A stretch of 64,000 nucleotides of DNA from Guyanagaster necrorhizus (GCF_019112545.1 NW_025064899.1:513364-577363); one strand, 5' to 3'; positions 24,157-37,151 are shown, numbered from the stretch's first letter. Notes: a model not told the origin generated them from the sequence alone. Program-made: numbers and translations.

Positions 24157-24372
24157 TTCAAGTTTGATGGTAAATAGTTTAGAGACCCTGATAATATCTG
24201 ATTACTCAGATAGTGACAGATTGGTTTCTTCAGCAGAGATATATGATAACAAGGTGCCTGAGCAGAGTGCCAATGATGGCACTCAAGAGCTTGACAAAGT
24301 TGGAGATAATGTTGTGGGTTAATAACATTTGGTTTTCTTGGTTACTAAAGTGCATAAGGAAAGGGAAGCAGG

Positions 24373-24387
24373 AAGCTTTGAGCTAAC
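24373..24387 (-). promoter_or_regulatory. Element A self-priming primer-binding site
   Basis: On the plus strand AGCTTTGAGCTAA at 24,374-24,386 abuts the 5' LTR. It is complementary in the RNA to the LTR segment TAGCTCAAAGCT (17,251-17,262; TAGCTTAAAGCT at 24,548-24,559), which lies at the predicted transcript start. This is the arrangement known from Tf1-type self-primed elements. No tRNA complement (TGG start) is present. Confidence 0.75.
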
Positions 24388-24834
24388 TGTTAGATCTAAC
24401 TAGCATATGATATGAACACATGATAAACTAGTGCTGTATTGTGTTTGTACAGTCATGCTAGAGTTCACTTAATGTGTACTTGGTAGACAAGTGCTTTAAG
24501 GCCAGAGACAAGCTAGGCTCAAGAAAAGATAGTGCAAGATAAACTTATAGCTTAAAGCTGGACTACTACAGTGAGAGCTATCCTACTTATATACTGTTCT
24601 GCTTGTAATAAATATAACTACTACCTATTGTATAATTCTGTGCTATGATACGAATGCTGCCTAGTCATTGGAGGCAAGACAATAGGGCATTGTTTGTGGG
24701 TGAGATGACTGAGTACAATGGCACTCTGTCTGTTGTGATTACCTAATCTTCTCACACCCTTCAAGAAAGTGCTCAAGATAAGATAGGCATCCTGATAAGA
24801 TAAGAAAAAAAAAGAAATAGAGAAAATCATAACA
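24388..24834 (-). repeat. Element A 5' LTR with promoter
   Basis: 447 bases. In element orientation TATATAA lies at 24,593-24,587 and the predicted transcript start AGCTTTAAGCTA at 24,559, 34 bases downstream. Confidence 0.9.
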
Positions 24835-24839
24835 GAACT

Positions 24840-25924
24840 TTTGATTCAGTAATAAGTGCTATAGGCATGGCTGGCACTATGATAACCAATCAGACATATG
24901 TTATTATTAGTATACATGTGGCATCTAAAGGCAGCCCACAAGGTCCATTGTGATGTGTATACAAGGCTGGCTGCAGATGTCTAAGCTTTTCACAGCCAGC
25001 AAGTGGATGAATAATAAGCTGCAGAAGACTAACTATATGTTTGATTAGGTATTTGTAAGAAATATTATAAGGGCTAGCATACTATTGGCTACATGAAGTT
25101 TTAAATATGCTATGTTTACTAAAAACCTCACAGCCATTAAGACTTCACATAATAAAAAGTTTGCTGTGCTCACTAAGCTAGTACTGTGGTTACAAAGGCT
25201 GTTTAAATGCAGCATACTTAGTATTAGTAAAAGGGTAGTATAAGTAGTGTACCATATCATGAGAAAAGGAGGAGGACCCAAGAGAAACATGATACAGACC
25301 AGCAATACTGAGACTACTCAGCACTATACTAAACTACACACCAATATGATATCTCTCTAATAGAACCAATTACACTGACTGCCTACAGGTCAATATGCTT
25401 CCACTGAGAGTGCCACAGCATCTTGACAACTTTACAAGACTTGTATATGACATTAGTGAACTTTATTAGCTTGTCTTACTTTATGTCTAAAATTATGAAA
25501 GAGAGCTGTTGCTCTTGTGTGTCATTCTCATACTGCCTAGAACTAACAAATGACTTTGAAGAGTAACTGGACAACACTAACCATTCCCCTAGACTCCACT
25601 GGGACTACATATAGAATTCTGACATTAAAAGTTCACACCATATATAGGTTGCACCACCTAGTATCAAGATCTATATGTGACATTCCTATTATAGAAAAAG
25701 TTCACATATATACTGTGAGCCACTCTACACAATTCAGAGTCTCATATCTCTGTAGCTACTTCTTGCTACACCCTTTTGGAGATTAGTCACCATATGGAGG
25801 TACATGACTAGACTCACCTGAACAAGCCTTCAGATTCTGTGCCTTGGTTTCACTTACTGAATAGGTTTTGTGTTTTCTGCCTGCAGAGAGTCTTGTAACA
25901 AACAATTTCTGGTTCATCACCATC
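24840..25924. other. Right arm of the unidentified insert in the LTR of element B
   Basis: About 1.1 kb with no recognised gene. It continues the sequence cut by element A at 17,085. The end near 25,924 is set where similarity to family LTRs resumes (GTCTTGAAGCATT). Confidence 0.35.
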
Positions 25925-26042
25925 TTGGTCTTGAAGCATTACAACTATATAAACACATATAGTGGACTCTGATGTGACTGTACAAATATGATACAGTATC
26001 AGATTATCATGTGTTTAGGTCACATGTGACTTGGACCTAACA
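25925..26042 (+). repeat. Element B 5' LTR, right part
   Basis: Matches the last 118 bases of family LTRs and ends ACCTAACA. The following bases ATTAGCTTTCTGC keep only the first half of the self-priming site. Confidence 0.65.
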
Positions 26043-26501
26043 ATTAGCTTTCTGCTTTCTGCTTCCCTTTCCTTATGCACACTAGTGGCAAAGGAAACCA
26101 AAGGTCATCAACTACAAACATCACTTCTGACTTCTTTAAGCTCTTGAGTGCCTCTATCAGCACTCTGCTCAGGCTCTTTGTTATTGTCTATCTCTGCCAA
26201 GAAAATAACTCTGTCACTGCTTAGATAGTCAGATACTACCAATCTCTCCAAAGAAGCTATTGAATCCATTGAAATGCATCCCCTATTCTCTCCTTCCACA
26301 ACCTCTCTTCTGAATCTGACTGAGACTCTGATGAGCCCATGCAAGAGTCTATATCAGAAATCCTCCTGATTCTGAAACTCCTTCAAGAGGATCTGGAGGT
26401 GAATGAACCCTGATACTCCTCTGCCATAATTCTCAGAAACAGCCTCTCTGTGGAGTGAAAAAGACAATGTGTCAACAGAATTCTAGTGCACTTTCCTCTG
26501 G

Positions 26502-28421
26502 TGAAGAGATCTTGCATGCATGCAAGATAAAAATGGATACAGCAGAGTGCTATCCACTGATCACACCAACACCAACACACACACAATACTCTTAGTTTAT
26601 GAGGGGATTATAATGCAATAAAGTAGTAATAGCAAATCTAATTGTCTTCTTCAATGAATCCACTGTGCACAAATAGCAATAGCATGCATACAATAGTCAT
26701 CAGTCTCTCTAGGTCTCAAAGCTTTTTGCTCAAAACAAGAGATGGCAATGAATATTGCCAGGCCTCAAGGCAAAAGTAATGTAGCTCAATATAATATGTC
26801 AAAACAATCTCACAAAGCTCTCAAAAAAGCACAGCTCAGATCAAATCCAAATCCTTAACACACATGATACATGACTCAAAACTTAGTGCTTCAAGCAGAA
26901 ACCAATTACAGATATGTCTTCAAGTGCCAAAGAGCTTAGATCTCTGTACACAAGCTTTCAAACTGATCATAGACCTACAGGATTCAAACCTATGTGATCC
27001 AGAGACACAAAACACAATAAATGCCATCTGACAGACTCAAAGGGTTTGAACCTCTGCTGATCTGTGGAAATATCACAAATAATGCTGTCCACAGGCCAAA
27101 GGGTTTGAATCTCTATCAACCTGTGGAAATAACCAAAAAGCGCACACTAATCAAGCCAAAGGATTCAAATCTCTGCCACCTGTAGTGCCATAGATCACAT
27201 ATACCTCAAAAACTGAAGATGATGCCCTTTAGACACTGCTCTCTTATTCTCAGATTAGAGCACAATCTAAAACCTCTTATCAAATCAAACTCAAGTTCCT
27301 CACAAATGTTTGTGCCTCACTCAGTTCTCAAATCTCTCTTAATGATATCAATAATAAGTTTATTCTCTCATCCAAAGTTACAAACACAAACCCAGAGCTA
27401 AAGTGCAAGGCTTTTTGTGTCTAATACACTGCAACTGTGGAGGATCAGAAACTTGTCTACTACTCTTACAATGCAGTACTTAAATAGTCTACTACTGTAC
27501 TTACTAAGACACACCAAATATAATAGTTTCAAAGTGCAGAACTCCATTCTGGAGTCTCTGGCATATCATTCATGTGCATGTCACAGTCACCACACTTATT
27601 CTGTTCTGAGTCAGAGCTGTGCCTGCTGTTCCCTGTCTAGCTGACATTGGTTAGCTGGTTTAACCAGGTCTGCTTACTTTTTTATTCTCCTGGTGAGACA
27701 TTCTGACATCAGAAAACTGTTCCAGACCCCCCAGGGTTATTTCTCATGTCTGGAGTCAGCCATAATGACTATGTTCTCTCTCCTTGTGTCCTGACATTCT
27801 ATCTGATGGATAATATGCACCACTCCTAGTCTGGCACACATCAATTAATCCACTCAAGGGTTATATGTCATACCTTGGTATGATGTCAGAGTCCCTTGCA
27901 GTGTTATGCATGCTAAGGCACCATAAGTACATGTGCAAGTCTCTGAGTGCTAAGCATGCTATCTATCCTTTGATTGTATTTCTCTATCTCTTACTTTGCT
28001 GCCATCATTCTATTTCTCTGTTCAACATCCAGTTATTTAGATACCTTTCTTTGGGTCTCAGTTCTCTGTTCTAAAGCATGTCCCATCAGTGCATCAATAG
28101 ATGTGCATTCTTGATCAATGTGATCAGAATTGCCAATCATATTTCAATCATATTCTTTTTATTTTTAGCATATCTTCTTATAATGATATTAGCATATTTA
28201 GAGCCAAGTGCTGAGACCTCACATGCAGTTTAACCCCTCTGATATTAGTCTATCACTAGGCCATGCACTCTGCTCATTGTTACTTCAGTTTAGCATCATA
28301 ATGGCTATGTTTCTTTGTGCTCTAGCCCTATTTTCAGTTACATGCCTAGTGGACTGAAATATAGTCTATGTATTCTCAATTTTCACAAATTTACATGCCT
28401 GAACATAGAGAGGGCATGTCA
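26502..28421. mobile_element. Solo-LTR-like unit, family L2, copy 2
   Basis: 1,920 bases beginning TGAAGAGA and ending GGCATGTCA, inserted in the gag of element B just before CCAGTCTCAGACC, which is also found intact in element A (near 23,955). Flanking 4-mers CTGG and CCAG are not a clean duplication. It differs from copy 1 mainly by transitions and by a local tandem expansion at 27,025-27,190. Confidence 0.7.
27025..27190. repeat. Three imperfect tandem units inside L2 copy 2
   Basis: Three units of about 50-60 bases share the core AAAGGGTTTGAAYCTCT followed by a CTGTGGAAAT- or CCTGTAGTG-like block. Copy 1 has one unit (near 6,180-6,215). Confidence 0.6.
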
Positions 28422-29775
28422 CCAGTCTCAGACCATAAGAACAAGGGCCTCCTTAGCAACTTCTTTGATGCTTTGCCTTTTTTCAACATTGCTGTTGCCT
28501 TCACTGAACCCAGAATTGAAAGCAATCATAGAAGTCTCACTCATATTACCCTAGAATTGGCTACAAGCAACACCATCTATGAATCTGCTGAAACTGCCAG
28601 TGACACAGAAACATTTCATTCCAGGCTCTCCTCTAATGTGAACCTCAGCAGTGACCAGATCTATTAGGAGCTCATGAAAATCATGGGACATGCCAGAGCA
28701 GAAGAGCCAGCTCAGTATCAAGGGTAAGGGGCTGGAACCTCTGAGACCCCATGGGCCTCTTGACTTTCCTCCAATGCCAGTCTCATCAGTAGCCAGATCT
28801 ATGAACACATCATCCAAGCCATCAAATGACACTGAATGGGCTCCTACAGTCAGACTCCTGAAAGATCTGATGTTGGATCATGTGACCAATATTTTGAGTC
28901 CTGGACCTGAGAAATCTGAAAAGATTTCAGAGACTATTTTGATCAAAATGCCACTCCAACCTCTAACTCAAGCCTCAATTCCTGTCTCAAGACTTGAATC
29001 TCCTATCAAAAACCCAGTTGAGCATCAGCCCATACCAAGTATCCAACTCCAGAACCAAAAATCCTTCTACTTGCCTATGGAGTCAGACCCCCATCATCTG
29101 TCTGTGTCACTGATGATATCATCCAGTGACTCCTTATAAGACTAATTGCTGGACTCTTTCTTGACAATGCTGCTTTTGTTGAGCAAGTTCAAAAGCATCA
29201 CCAGCAAATGAAGAACATGAATGGAATCTCCCAAGGGAAAACCATTCCACCAGTTGCTGAACCCTCTTAACCACAAGGGAAGCCTGCTTCTCTTCTCAAG
29301 CCCTGATCCATCAGACAATTCTCCAGCAACAGTGAGAGCAGCTGGAGAACTGCAGATTTCTGATCCATTTAGCCTCTAAGATCTGGACAACCCTAAAGAA
29401 TAGAGCTCTGAGAGGCTTTGGGCATGAGATGCCACAAGATGAGACAATGATTTTAGCCAGATGTTTTAAAAAAGGATGGCAGATATTATGAAAGACATGT
29501 CCTGACAGTAGATGCCATTGGAACAAAAGTATTTTGCTGCAGATGACTCTGAAAAAATTGAGATTCTATGATACAGCATCACAGAACAGGCTATTTACTT
29601 ATATAACAGTAAATATCCCTACAAACCTGTGGACTCACTTCTCTTCTATCAGTCTAAGTACAAACACTATCCAATGCCAAATATGCTATCTATTTAGCTC
29701 TGACAAGTTGTATATATGGCACCTTCAATCTGATTAAGGGCAACTATATTCACATGCAGCTGGTGGCCTCAGACT

Positions 29776-30245
29776 TATTAGACTCAAGCAACATGTGACT
29801 GATAACACATGATAAACTGATGTCACTTTGCACTTTGAGTGGAACATCAGAGTTCACTTGATGTGATAATCAATCAATGTGAGATAAGGCCACTAAGATT
29901 GGCTCAAGATAGAATAGTATAAAAATAAACTTTAGCTTGAAGCTGGAGATTCCCAGCAAGAGCAGGCCATCTTATATACTACATGAGTGATGCTAATTAT
30001 ACTACTTTCTGTTGTATGTTTCTGAGTCCTTTGTGCCCATTGTCCTTGGGTGTTGTGGCTGTACACAAAAGATCTGTTGTGCATCATCAGACGCTGTTGT
30101 CATGTTGAAAGACAATGACCAAACAGGCTTGTTGTGCTGACTAAGCCTGTCTCACAGTCTTGAGTGCTTGAGTTAGATGTTATGACTAAGTATAAATAAG
30201 GGTTAACTCACAGAGAAAAAGATAAAAGAGTTGAAAATCTTAACA
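29776..30245 (-). repeat. Solo LTR of the A-E family in the gag of element B
   Basis: 470 bases, plus strand from TATTAGACTC to CTTAACA, with flanks AGACT (29,771-29,775) and AGGCT (30,246-30,250), one transition apart. TATATAA and the start motif AGCTTCAAGCTAA are retained on the minus strand near 29,930-29,980. Gag resumes on its right side. Confidence 0.8.
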
Positions 30246-30442
30246 AGGCTGAAGTGCCAATGATAGCTTGGTACTCTTGGAAGGCTAAGAGAAGTCAGCT
30301 TCTGGCTGGACAACTCCCTGCCAATGAAGCTAGATCCAGTGATCATACAGAAGATGATGATCCTGAAGCCTAAAAGTTAGGCTTTACTATTATCAATGAG
30401 AGGATTGTCAAGAAGCTGGATAGCAGTCCAGCTGGGAGCCTG

Positions 30443-30913
30443 TGTTAAGCTTAAATGATATGTGACCTAAACACATGATAAACTGACACTGTCTTGCACT
30501 TCAGACAACAATGTCAGAGTTCACTTGATATGTTATATGGCTCTATATCACAAGGCCTTTAGATTGGCTCAAGGTAAGATGGTGAAGAAATAAACTTTAG
30601 CTCAAAACTGGGGATACTACAGTGAGAGCTACACTACTTATATACCAGTCATCATCCATTTAAAGATATAACTACCTAATTGTGCATCCTGGCATTATAG
30701 AGCATTTTGTCCAGTATCATTAAGCTACCTACAAAAGGTTATTGTCTGTTGTCCAGCAGTTACTGTCATGTTGAAGAACAATGACTGACTAGGTGTGTTG
30801 TGATGACTAAGCCCTGTCCCATAGTTCTAAGTGCTAGTTTAAGCACCATGACTAAGCAAAGATAGAGGTCAATTCTTCAAGGTAAAAGATAAAAATAAAG
30901 AAAAATCATAATA
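30443..30913 (-). repeat. Element C 3' LTR
   Basis: 471 bases, plus strand TGTTAAGCTT to CATAATA, followed by the tract read on the minus strand as AATGAGAGAGTAA. Confidence 0.85.
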
Positions 30914-33900
30914 TTACTCTCTCATTAAGACCATCATTCTGATGGTTTAATTTAGAGATAAGTCATGGGGTTGAGGGAGCAGATAACCTGCTCTTCTTCT
31001 CATAAGATTCATGAAGACATTGACCATTAAGTTGATCAATGTCCCATTTCATAGTCACAGATTGCATTCTCAGTGTTCATATATCATTTGTTGACCCATT
31101 GATTTGACTCTGGTCCATATCCTTTTCAACTGAACAGATAGTCAACTATTGTTTGGCTTCCACTGCCATGGGCTTGGACTTTATGTAGTTGATAGTTTAG
31201 AATTTAGTCAACTTCATAGTGTTCTTCATTGTCTATCAAGTTGGGCAGTAGTGGAGGTGGTCATTCTTGGTTCCAGAATGCTAATGCAACATACAGCATT
31301 AACAGTGTCTTGTTGAAAACATTGTGTATTTTCCAGGAGACTGGAAGGCATAATTTGTAGATAGAGTTGCTAACCTTAGCAAGGATCAGGAATGGGCCTG
31401 TTCATTTATCAGCAAGCTTCTGTTTCAGGCAGAGAAGATGTAGATTTCTGATGTCCAGCCAGACTTTGTTGTTGACTGAATATTCATGCACTGGCTGTCG
31501 ATGTTTGTCATACTGTTTCTTCATTGTCAATATGGCCTTTTCAAGGGCTGCTTTGGTCTCAGCATGGATTTTCACTATGGTTGTTGTGAAATCAGTGGAG
31601 ATGGGTGTCATTGTTTGCATGCATTCAGTTTGAGCAACATGAGGGTGTCACCCATAGTTTATGAAGAATGGCATCTTGCCTGTGGCTGAGTGGATTCTGT
31701 TGTTGTATTGGAAGGCAGTGAGTGCCAACTATTTGACTCAGTCATCTTGGTGATAGTTAATGAAGAGGTGGAGGTATTTTTTCATCTCTTGGTTTGCCTA
31801 TTCTGTTTGGCCATCTGTTTGGGGATGATATGCAGTGGATGCATTCCATCTAATATTGAGTAGATGATACAAGTCATCCAGGAACTTGGATATGAATTGT
31901 GGTCCCCTATCTGAGATAATGATTTGAGGCATACCATATTTGGCATATACCTTGTCACATAAGATCTTCACCTATCCCTCAGAGGTTAGCTCAGTGGAGC
32001 ATGTGACTGAGATGATTGCTTTAGAAAATCAATCAACTATGACAAGGATTGCATTATAGCCACTGCAGTCCAGCAACCTGATAATCATATCCACCAAGAT
32101 ATGGGTCTATAGTGATGATGAGATCTCATTTGGGTGGAGTGGTGCTGCATGTGGCTGCATTGAAGATTTGTCTCATTGGCAAACTTCACATGCTTTGATG
32201 TATTTGGTGACATCAATGCTCATTTTGGGCCACCAATAATTTTGCAGAATCAGTTCCTTGGTCTTGGCAATATCTGAATGTCTGGCAGTTGCATGATCAT
32301 GACAGGTGGCAATGATTTCTCCATGAAGTTCTTGATTCCTGGAGATATAGATCTGTCTATCATAGTGGATCATCCCCTTCTCTTTTGTCATTCCTCATTC
32401 ATGATTGAGTGATGAAGCCACTTGTTGGTTCCATTTACAGGTGTCCCAAATTATGCTCTTGATGTGCTTATAGACTTCCTCTTCCATTGGCATGATCATG
32501 GCTTGGAAGTGTTCAGGCTTGAGCAGAATCACTCCTTTGTTATCATCCTCTCCTTGGTCATGGTCTGCTCTTCTGCTGAGCAGATCCATCTTTTTGTTGG
32601 CTACATCAGCTTTGTGGTGGAGCATATAGTCATACTCTGATAATTTGATAACCCATCTAGCTTGTCAGTGGTTTAGCTTCTGCAGTAACTGGAAATATCA
32701 GAGGTTCTGGTGGTCAGTCCAGATTTCGAAGGTCTGGACCACTCCAATTAAATAATGCCACCATTCAGGTAGGGCAAGCATTATGGTGAGTAGTTTCTTG
32801 TCATATATTTTATAATTGTGTTCTGTGATAGTGAGCACCTTGGATAGGAATGTGACCAGATGCCATTTACCTTCCTGTTCCTAGGAGAGTACAGTCCTAA
32901 TAGTGCCTTTGCTGGAGTCAGCTTTGACATGGAATTTCCCATCCTGCATTGGGATAGTGAGGACCATGTCCTCTGCTAACTGATGCTTGAGGTCATTGAA
33001 TGCTGCTTGTTGGGATGGGCTTCAGACCCATGGTGTGTTGCCAGTTAGTTGGGTCATTGGTCAGACTATCTTGCTGTAGTCCTAGATAAATTGCTGATAG
33101 AAGCTGATGAAACCCAAAAAGGATTGCAATTCCTTTTTCTTGGTGGGTTCTGGCCACTCTATTACTCCTGCTACCTTGACAGAGTCCATCCTGATGCTCT
33201 CTTTGCTGATAATGACTTCAAGATATTCAGTTTTGAGTACCTTGAATTTGCACTTCTCAGCCTTGAGGAATAGCCAGTGTTTCCTCATGAGGGCTAGTAC
33301 TTGCTGAACTAGCTGGTGGTGTTCTTCTTTGGTCTTTGACATAATAAGGATGTCATCAAGATAAATGGTGACCTTTTCAGTGGCAATGAGGTCTTTGAAG
33401 ATGTCATTCATCATCCACTGAAAAGTGGCTGGTGAATTGATGAGGCTGAAGAAGATGACTGTCAGCTCAAACAGTCCTTGGTTAGTGCAGAAGGCAGCCT
33501 TCCATTCATCACCTTCTTTGATGCACATGTTGTTGCAACCCCAGCAGATGTCCAACTTGGTATAGTACCAGGTGCTGCAGAGTTTGTTCATTAATTCAGA
33601 GATTAGCAGAAGCAGATGATGATTCTTGATCATCATCTCATTGAGCTTCTGGTAATCCTGTACTGATCACAGTTTGCCATCCTTCTTCTTGATAAAGAAG
33701 AAGGGGGAGGCCATTAGAGACTTTGATGGCTGAATCTGTCCACTGAAAAGATTCTCTTCCAGAAACTGATCAAGTTCTTGTTGCTTGTTGTTGCTAAGTG
33801 GATATACTTTGCAATCCAGATTAGCATTGGCATTTGGGACCAGCTCAATGGCATGGTCCTATGGTTTCAGATCAGATAGTTTGTCAAAGCTTTCTTTGTT

Positions 33901-35772
33901 GAACAGATCCTGATAGTCACATACCCACTCAGGTACTATCTCCTCAAATGTCTTGCTCTCCTTCTCTGCATTGGCCTTTGCAGCCAAGTCATTGGCATGA
34001 TGCATGGCATGGATGTGAATGGCCTTCTGTAAGTCCATGGTGAGAATTGTCTCATCATCCTCCATCTCTTCATCCCACTTGTCTTCAGGATCTTCATCAA
34101 GCAACTCAAAGGAGATTTTTCTACAGTGACATCTCATGAATGTGATCTGACCAGTTTTTCAGTTAATAAGCAGATTATGGCAAATTAGCCAATTGTGACC
34201 AAAGAAGATCTCTTTGGTCCCTAGATCAGTCATAGCAAAGTTGATCCTTTCAGAATGATCACCAATCATGAGCCTAAGCTCAATAAATTCAGTGATTGAA
34301 CTGGCTTGGTTCTTGATTCTGTCTGCATTATAGACCAGGATCAGAGCTGCTGTGGCTCAGGTAGAGAGATTGTGCTTGGTGATAAAAGCACAATTAACCA
34401 AGCTGCTGGTGCACCTGCTATTGATTAGTGCAGTGACTGCATAGGTGCTCTGAGTCATGAGTGTCTCAATTTGGGCCTTGGCCAAAAGGTCTCAACCTAG
34501 GGTCTTGGACCATCAGATGAACTTCTGCAGTCCTCAGAGTTCATCAAGTTACTCTAAGGCTCAGCATTGTTTGGCTTTCCTCATTTCTTCTATCATCTCA
34601 TTGACTACTTCTTCAGCTCAGATCTTGTGAACCCAGTTTCTGAGCACTGCTTTTGCTGCAGCTTTATCCTTTGCATCTTTGATAGCTTGCCAGGTCCATT
34701 CAGTATTGAATGGCTTAAGCCAATTGGTGGAGCCTGCTGCCTCTGTTTGGCCCATAGGCAGTTGAGTTTTTTTCTTAGGCAATTCTGATTGTTGAGTGGT
34801 GGAGTTGGATATATTTGAATGTATGCATAATTTAGACATAGATGGTACTACAGAGATATAATCAGTCTGTCCAGCATCTGTTTGTGACACACCACTCATT
34901 ACTTTAGCTGAGTCAGCAGAATTGCTCACTGCTTGGCCCTCTCTTTTATCTCTTTGACCTTGGTATCTTGTCTGAGGGCTTCTTCCTCCTTCTGTAGTTT
35001 GACAATCAGGGCCCTGAGGTCCTCCTATATGCACTTGTTCTTCTTCTGTGGGCAGTCCTGTGCCATGTGGCTCTTCTGTCCACAATTGAAACACTTTTCC
35101 TCCTTCTTGAGCCAATCCATGTCTATTGGCTTACCTGTTCTGGTGAATATCATGCCTGTACTGGTTCTCTTCTTGCCATAGGAGGAAGTTGGAGTTGAGC
35201 CACCAGGCTTGGTGGACATGGTTGAGTTTGAAGGAGTGGGCTTCATGCCTTGCACTTGATGCTTCTGCCCTTCCATTAGGGTGATCTGTTCTGCCTTCTG
35301 CTGCTGTCTCTCCCTGTACATTATGGTAATGCAGGCTTTCCACTCATCATACTCTTTTGGGATTCCATGGCTGATGTCCAAGATTATCTTGAGATAGGAG
35401 GCTGAGGCTCCTATCTTCATATTCTCAGCCATCCAGCCAGTGTCTGTGATGTTATCATGCATCCTGATGAGTTTTCTGAGTTGCTCCAGCTCATCAAAGT
35501 ACTCTGTTGCCAGCTTATCCCCCATCTTGTAGTCCTTCATCTTTTGCTTATACACCTCTGGTATGGCTGGGTCCATGAATTTGTTGATCACCATTTGTTT
35601 GAACATCAGCCATAATAGGTACCAGTGATATTGTCATGTGGTTGACCAGAACATGGGAGTAAGGAGTACTCACCACATCTTAGCCTTATCTTTGAGGTAC
35701 ATTGTGGTGAATCTGACTTTGTACATGTTGAGGATGAAGTATGGGGTGTAGGCCTGGAAATACTGGTCACAG

Positions 35773-37151
35773 TGATATGCAGGCTACATGTCCAGCCCTA
35801 TAATTTGCAAATTCTGCATAACACANNNNNNNNNNNNNNNNNNNNNNNNNNNNNNNNNNNNNNNNNNNNNNNNNNNNNNNNNNNNNNNNNNNNNNNNNNN
35901 NNNNNNNNNNNNNNNNNNNNNNNNNNNNNNNNNNNNNNNNNNNNNNNNNNNNNNNNNNNNNNNNNNNNNNNNNNNNNNNNNNNNNNNNNNNNNNNNNNNN
36001 NNNNNNNNNNNNNNNNNNNNNNNNNNNNNNNNNNNNNNNNNNNNNNNNNNNNNNNNNNNNNNNNNNNNNNNNNNNNNNNNNNNNNNNNNNNNNNNNNNNN
36101 NNNNNNNNNNNNNNNNNNNNNNNNNNNNNNNNNNNNNNNNNNNNNNNNNNNNNNNNNNNNNNNNNNNNNNNNNNNNNNNNNNNNNNNNNNNNNNNNNNNN
36201 NNNNNNNNNNNNNNNNNNNNNNNNNNNNNNNNNNNNNNNNNNNNNNNNNNNNNNNNNNNNNNNNNNNNNNNNNNNNNNNNNNNNNNNNNNNNNNNNNNNN
36301 NNNNNNNNNNNNNNNNNNNNNNNNNNNNNNNNNNNNNNNNNNNNNNNNNNNNNNNNNNNNNNNNNNNNNNNNNNNNNNNNNNNNNNNNNNNNNNNNNNNN
36401 NNNNNNNNNNNNNNNNNNNNNNNNNNNNNNNNNNNNNNNNNNNNNNNNNNNNNNNNNNNNNNNNNNNNNNNNNNNNNNNNNNNNNNNNNNNNNNNNNNNN
36501 NNNNNNNNNNNNNNNNNNNNNNNNNNNNNNNNNNNNNNNNNNNNNNNNNNNNNNNNNNNNNNNNNNNNNNNNNNNNNNNNNNNNNNNNNNNNNNNNNNNN
36601 NNNGATTTTGAGTTCTGCTTCGACTTAGTGATTTATTTAAGTTGCTTTGTCACTTAGAGAGAGGATTAGATTGGAATTATAACTATATTTTGGGGTTTCG
36701 GATTAATTTGGGTTCCAAACTATAAGGGTTTCGGCATCAGAGTACAAGTTCTTCGGTTTTGAGGACCGCTAGACTGCCAAGAGTGCAGCTAGTCAAGCCT
36801 AAGTGCTTGATAGACTTAGTATTTGGGTTTCAGAGTTCATTGGGTTTCGGAATACTCTAAGTTGGTTTGGAGCACAATTTAGTGTTGATTCTAAGTCCTA
36901 ATTATACTTAAACATTGCTATAAACTACTCTCACGAGTATTGCATCTTTGAAAGCAAGATAGAGTTAAATAACTGTCTTTATTGACTGTTTCTGTGATTT
37001 TACTTAAGACTGCAAGAGTGCTTCTATCGTACTCAAAACAACCGACCTCAACTGTATTTGGTGATTGTATATTGAGTGGTTAGGCATTGATGATTGAGAG
37101 GTCATTCCTCATTCACTTCTCTTAGTCACTTAGCTGTTACCAAGCACATCA
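35773..37151 (-). mobile_element. Repeat X, copy 1, interrupted by the assembly gap
   Basis: Starts TGATATGCAG and ends AGCACATCA. The 53 bases before the gap match, inverted, 48,840-48,892; the 548 bases after it match, inverted, 47,482-48,026. It still keeps CpG sites (TTCGAC, TTTCGG), so it is younger than the element around it. The left flank is gag of element C, the right flank an L2 fragment. Strand is given relative to copy 2. Confidence 0.7.
35826..36603. other. Assembly gap, 778 N
   Basis: Unknown bases. From copy 2 of repeat X the missing sequence should be close to 48,027-48,839 inverted, about 813 bases. Confidence 0.95.

Larger units (their letters stand above)
17086..24839 (-). 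mobile_element. Chromodomain gypsy element A, complete structure, decayed
   Basis: The element proper is 17,091-24,834 (7,744 bases), flanked by exact GAACT at 17,086-17,090 and 24,835-24,839. LTRs are 446 and 447 bases and end in TGTTA..TAACA. Minus-strand order is 5' LTR (right), primer site, gag, protease, reverse transcriptase, RNase H, integrase, chromodomain, purine tract (AAGGGGAGGGTGA, about 17,537-17,550), 3' LTR (left). It is the best reference copy of the family in this window for boundaries, though its genes carry many stops. Confidence 0.9.

Noticed and set aside
23978..24322. Open frame antisense to the leader of A, similar to 26,108-26,344
   Set aside because: It mirrors the conserved gag start on the other strand; similarity follows from element homology and not from a separate gene.
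25045..25305. Hydrophobic minus-strand frame of 86 codons as a membrane protein
   Set aside because: AT-rich decayed DNA in an unidentified insert; no homologue recognised and no other support.
26498..28425. Clean target duplication for L2 copy 2
   Set aside because: CTGG and CCAG differ at two of four positions, so it is not claimed.
35772..36657. Two long open frames of about 280 codons across the gap
   Set aside because: They consist of N bases translated as unknown residues; no gene is supported.
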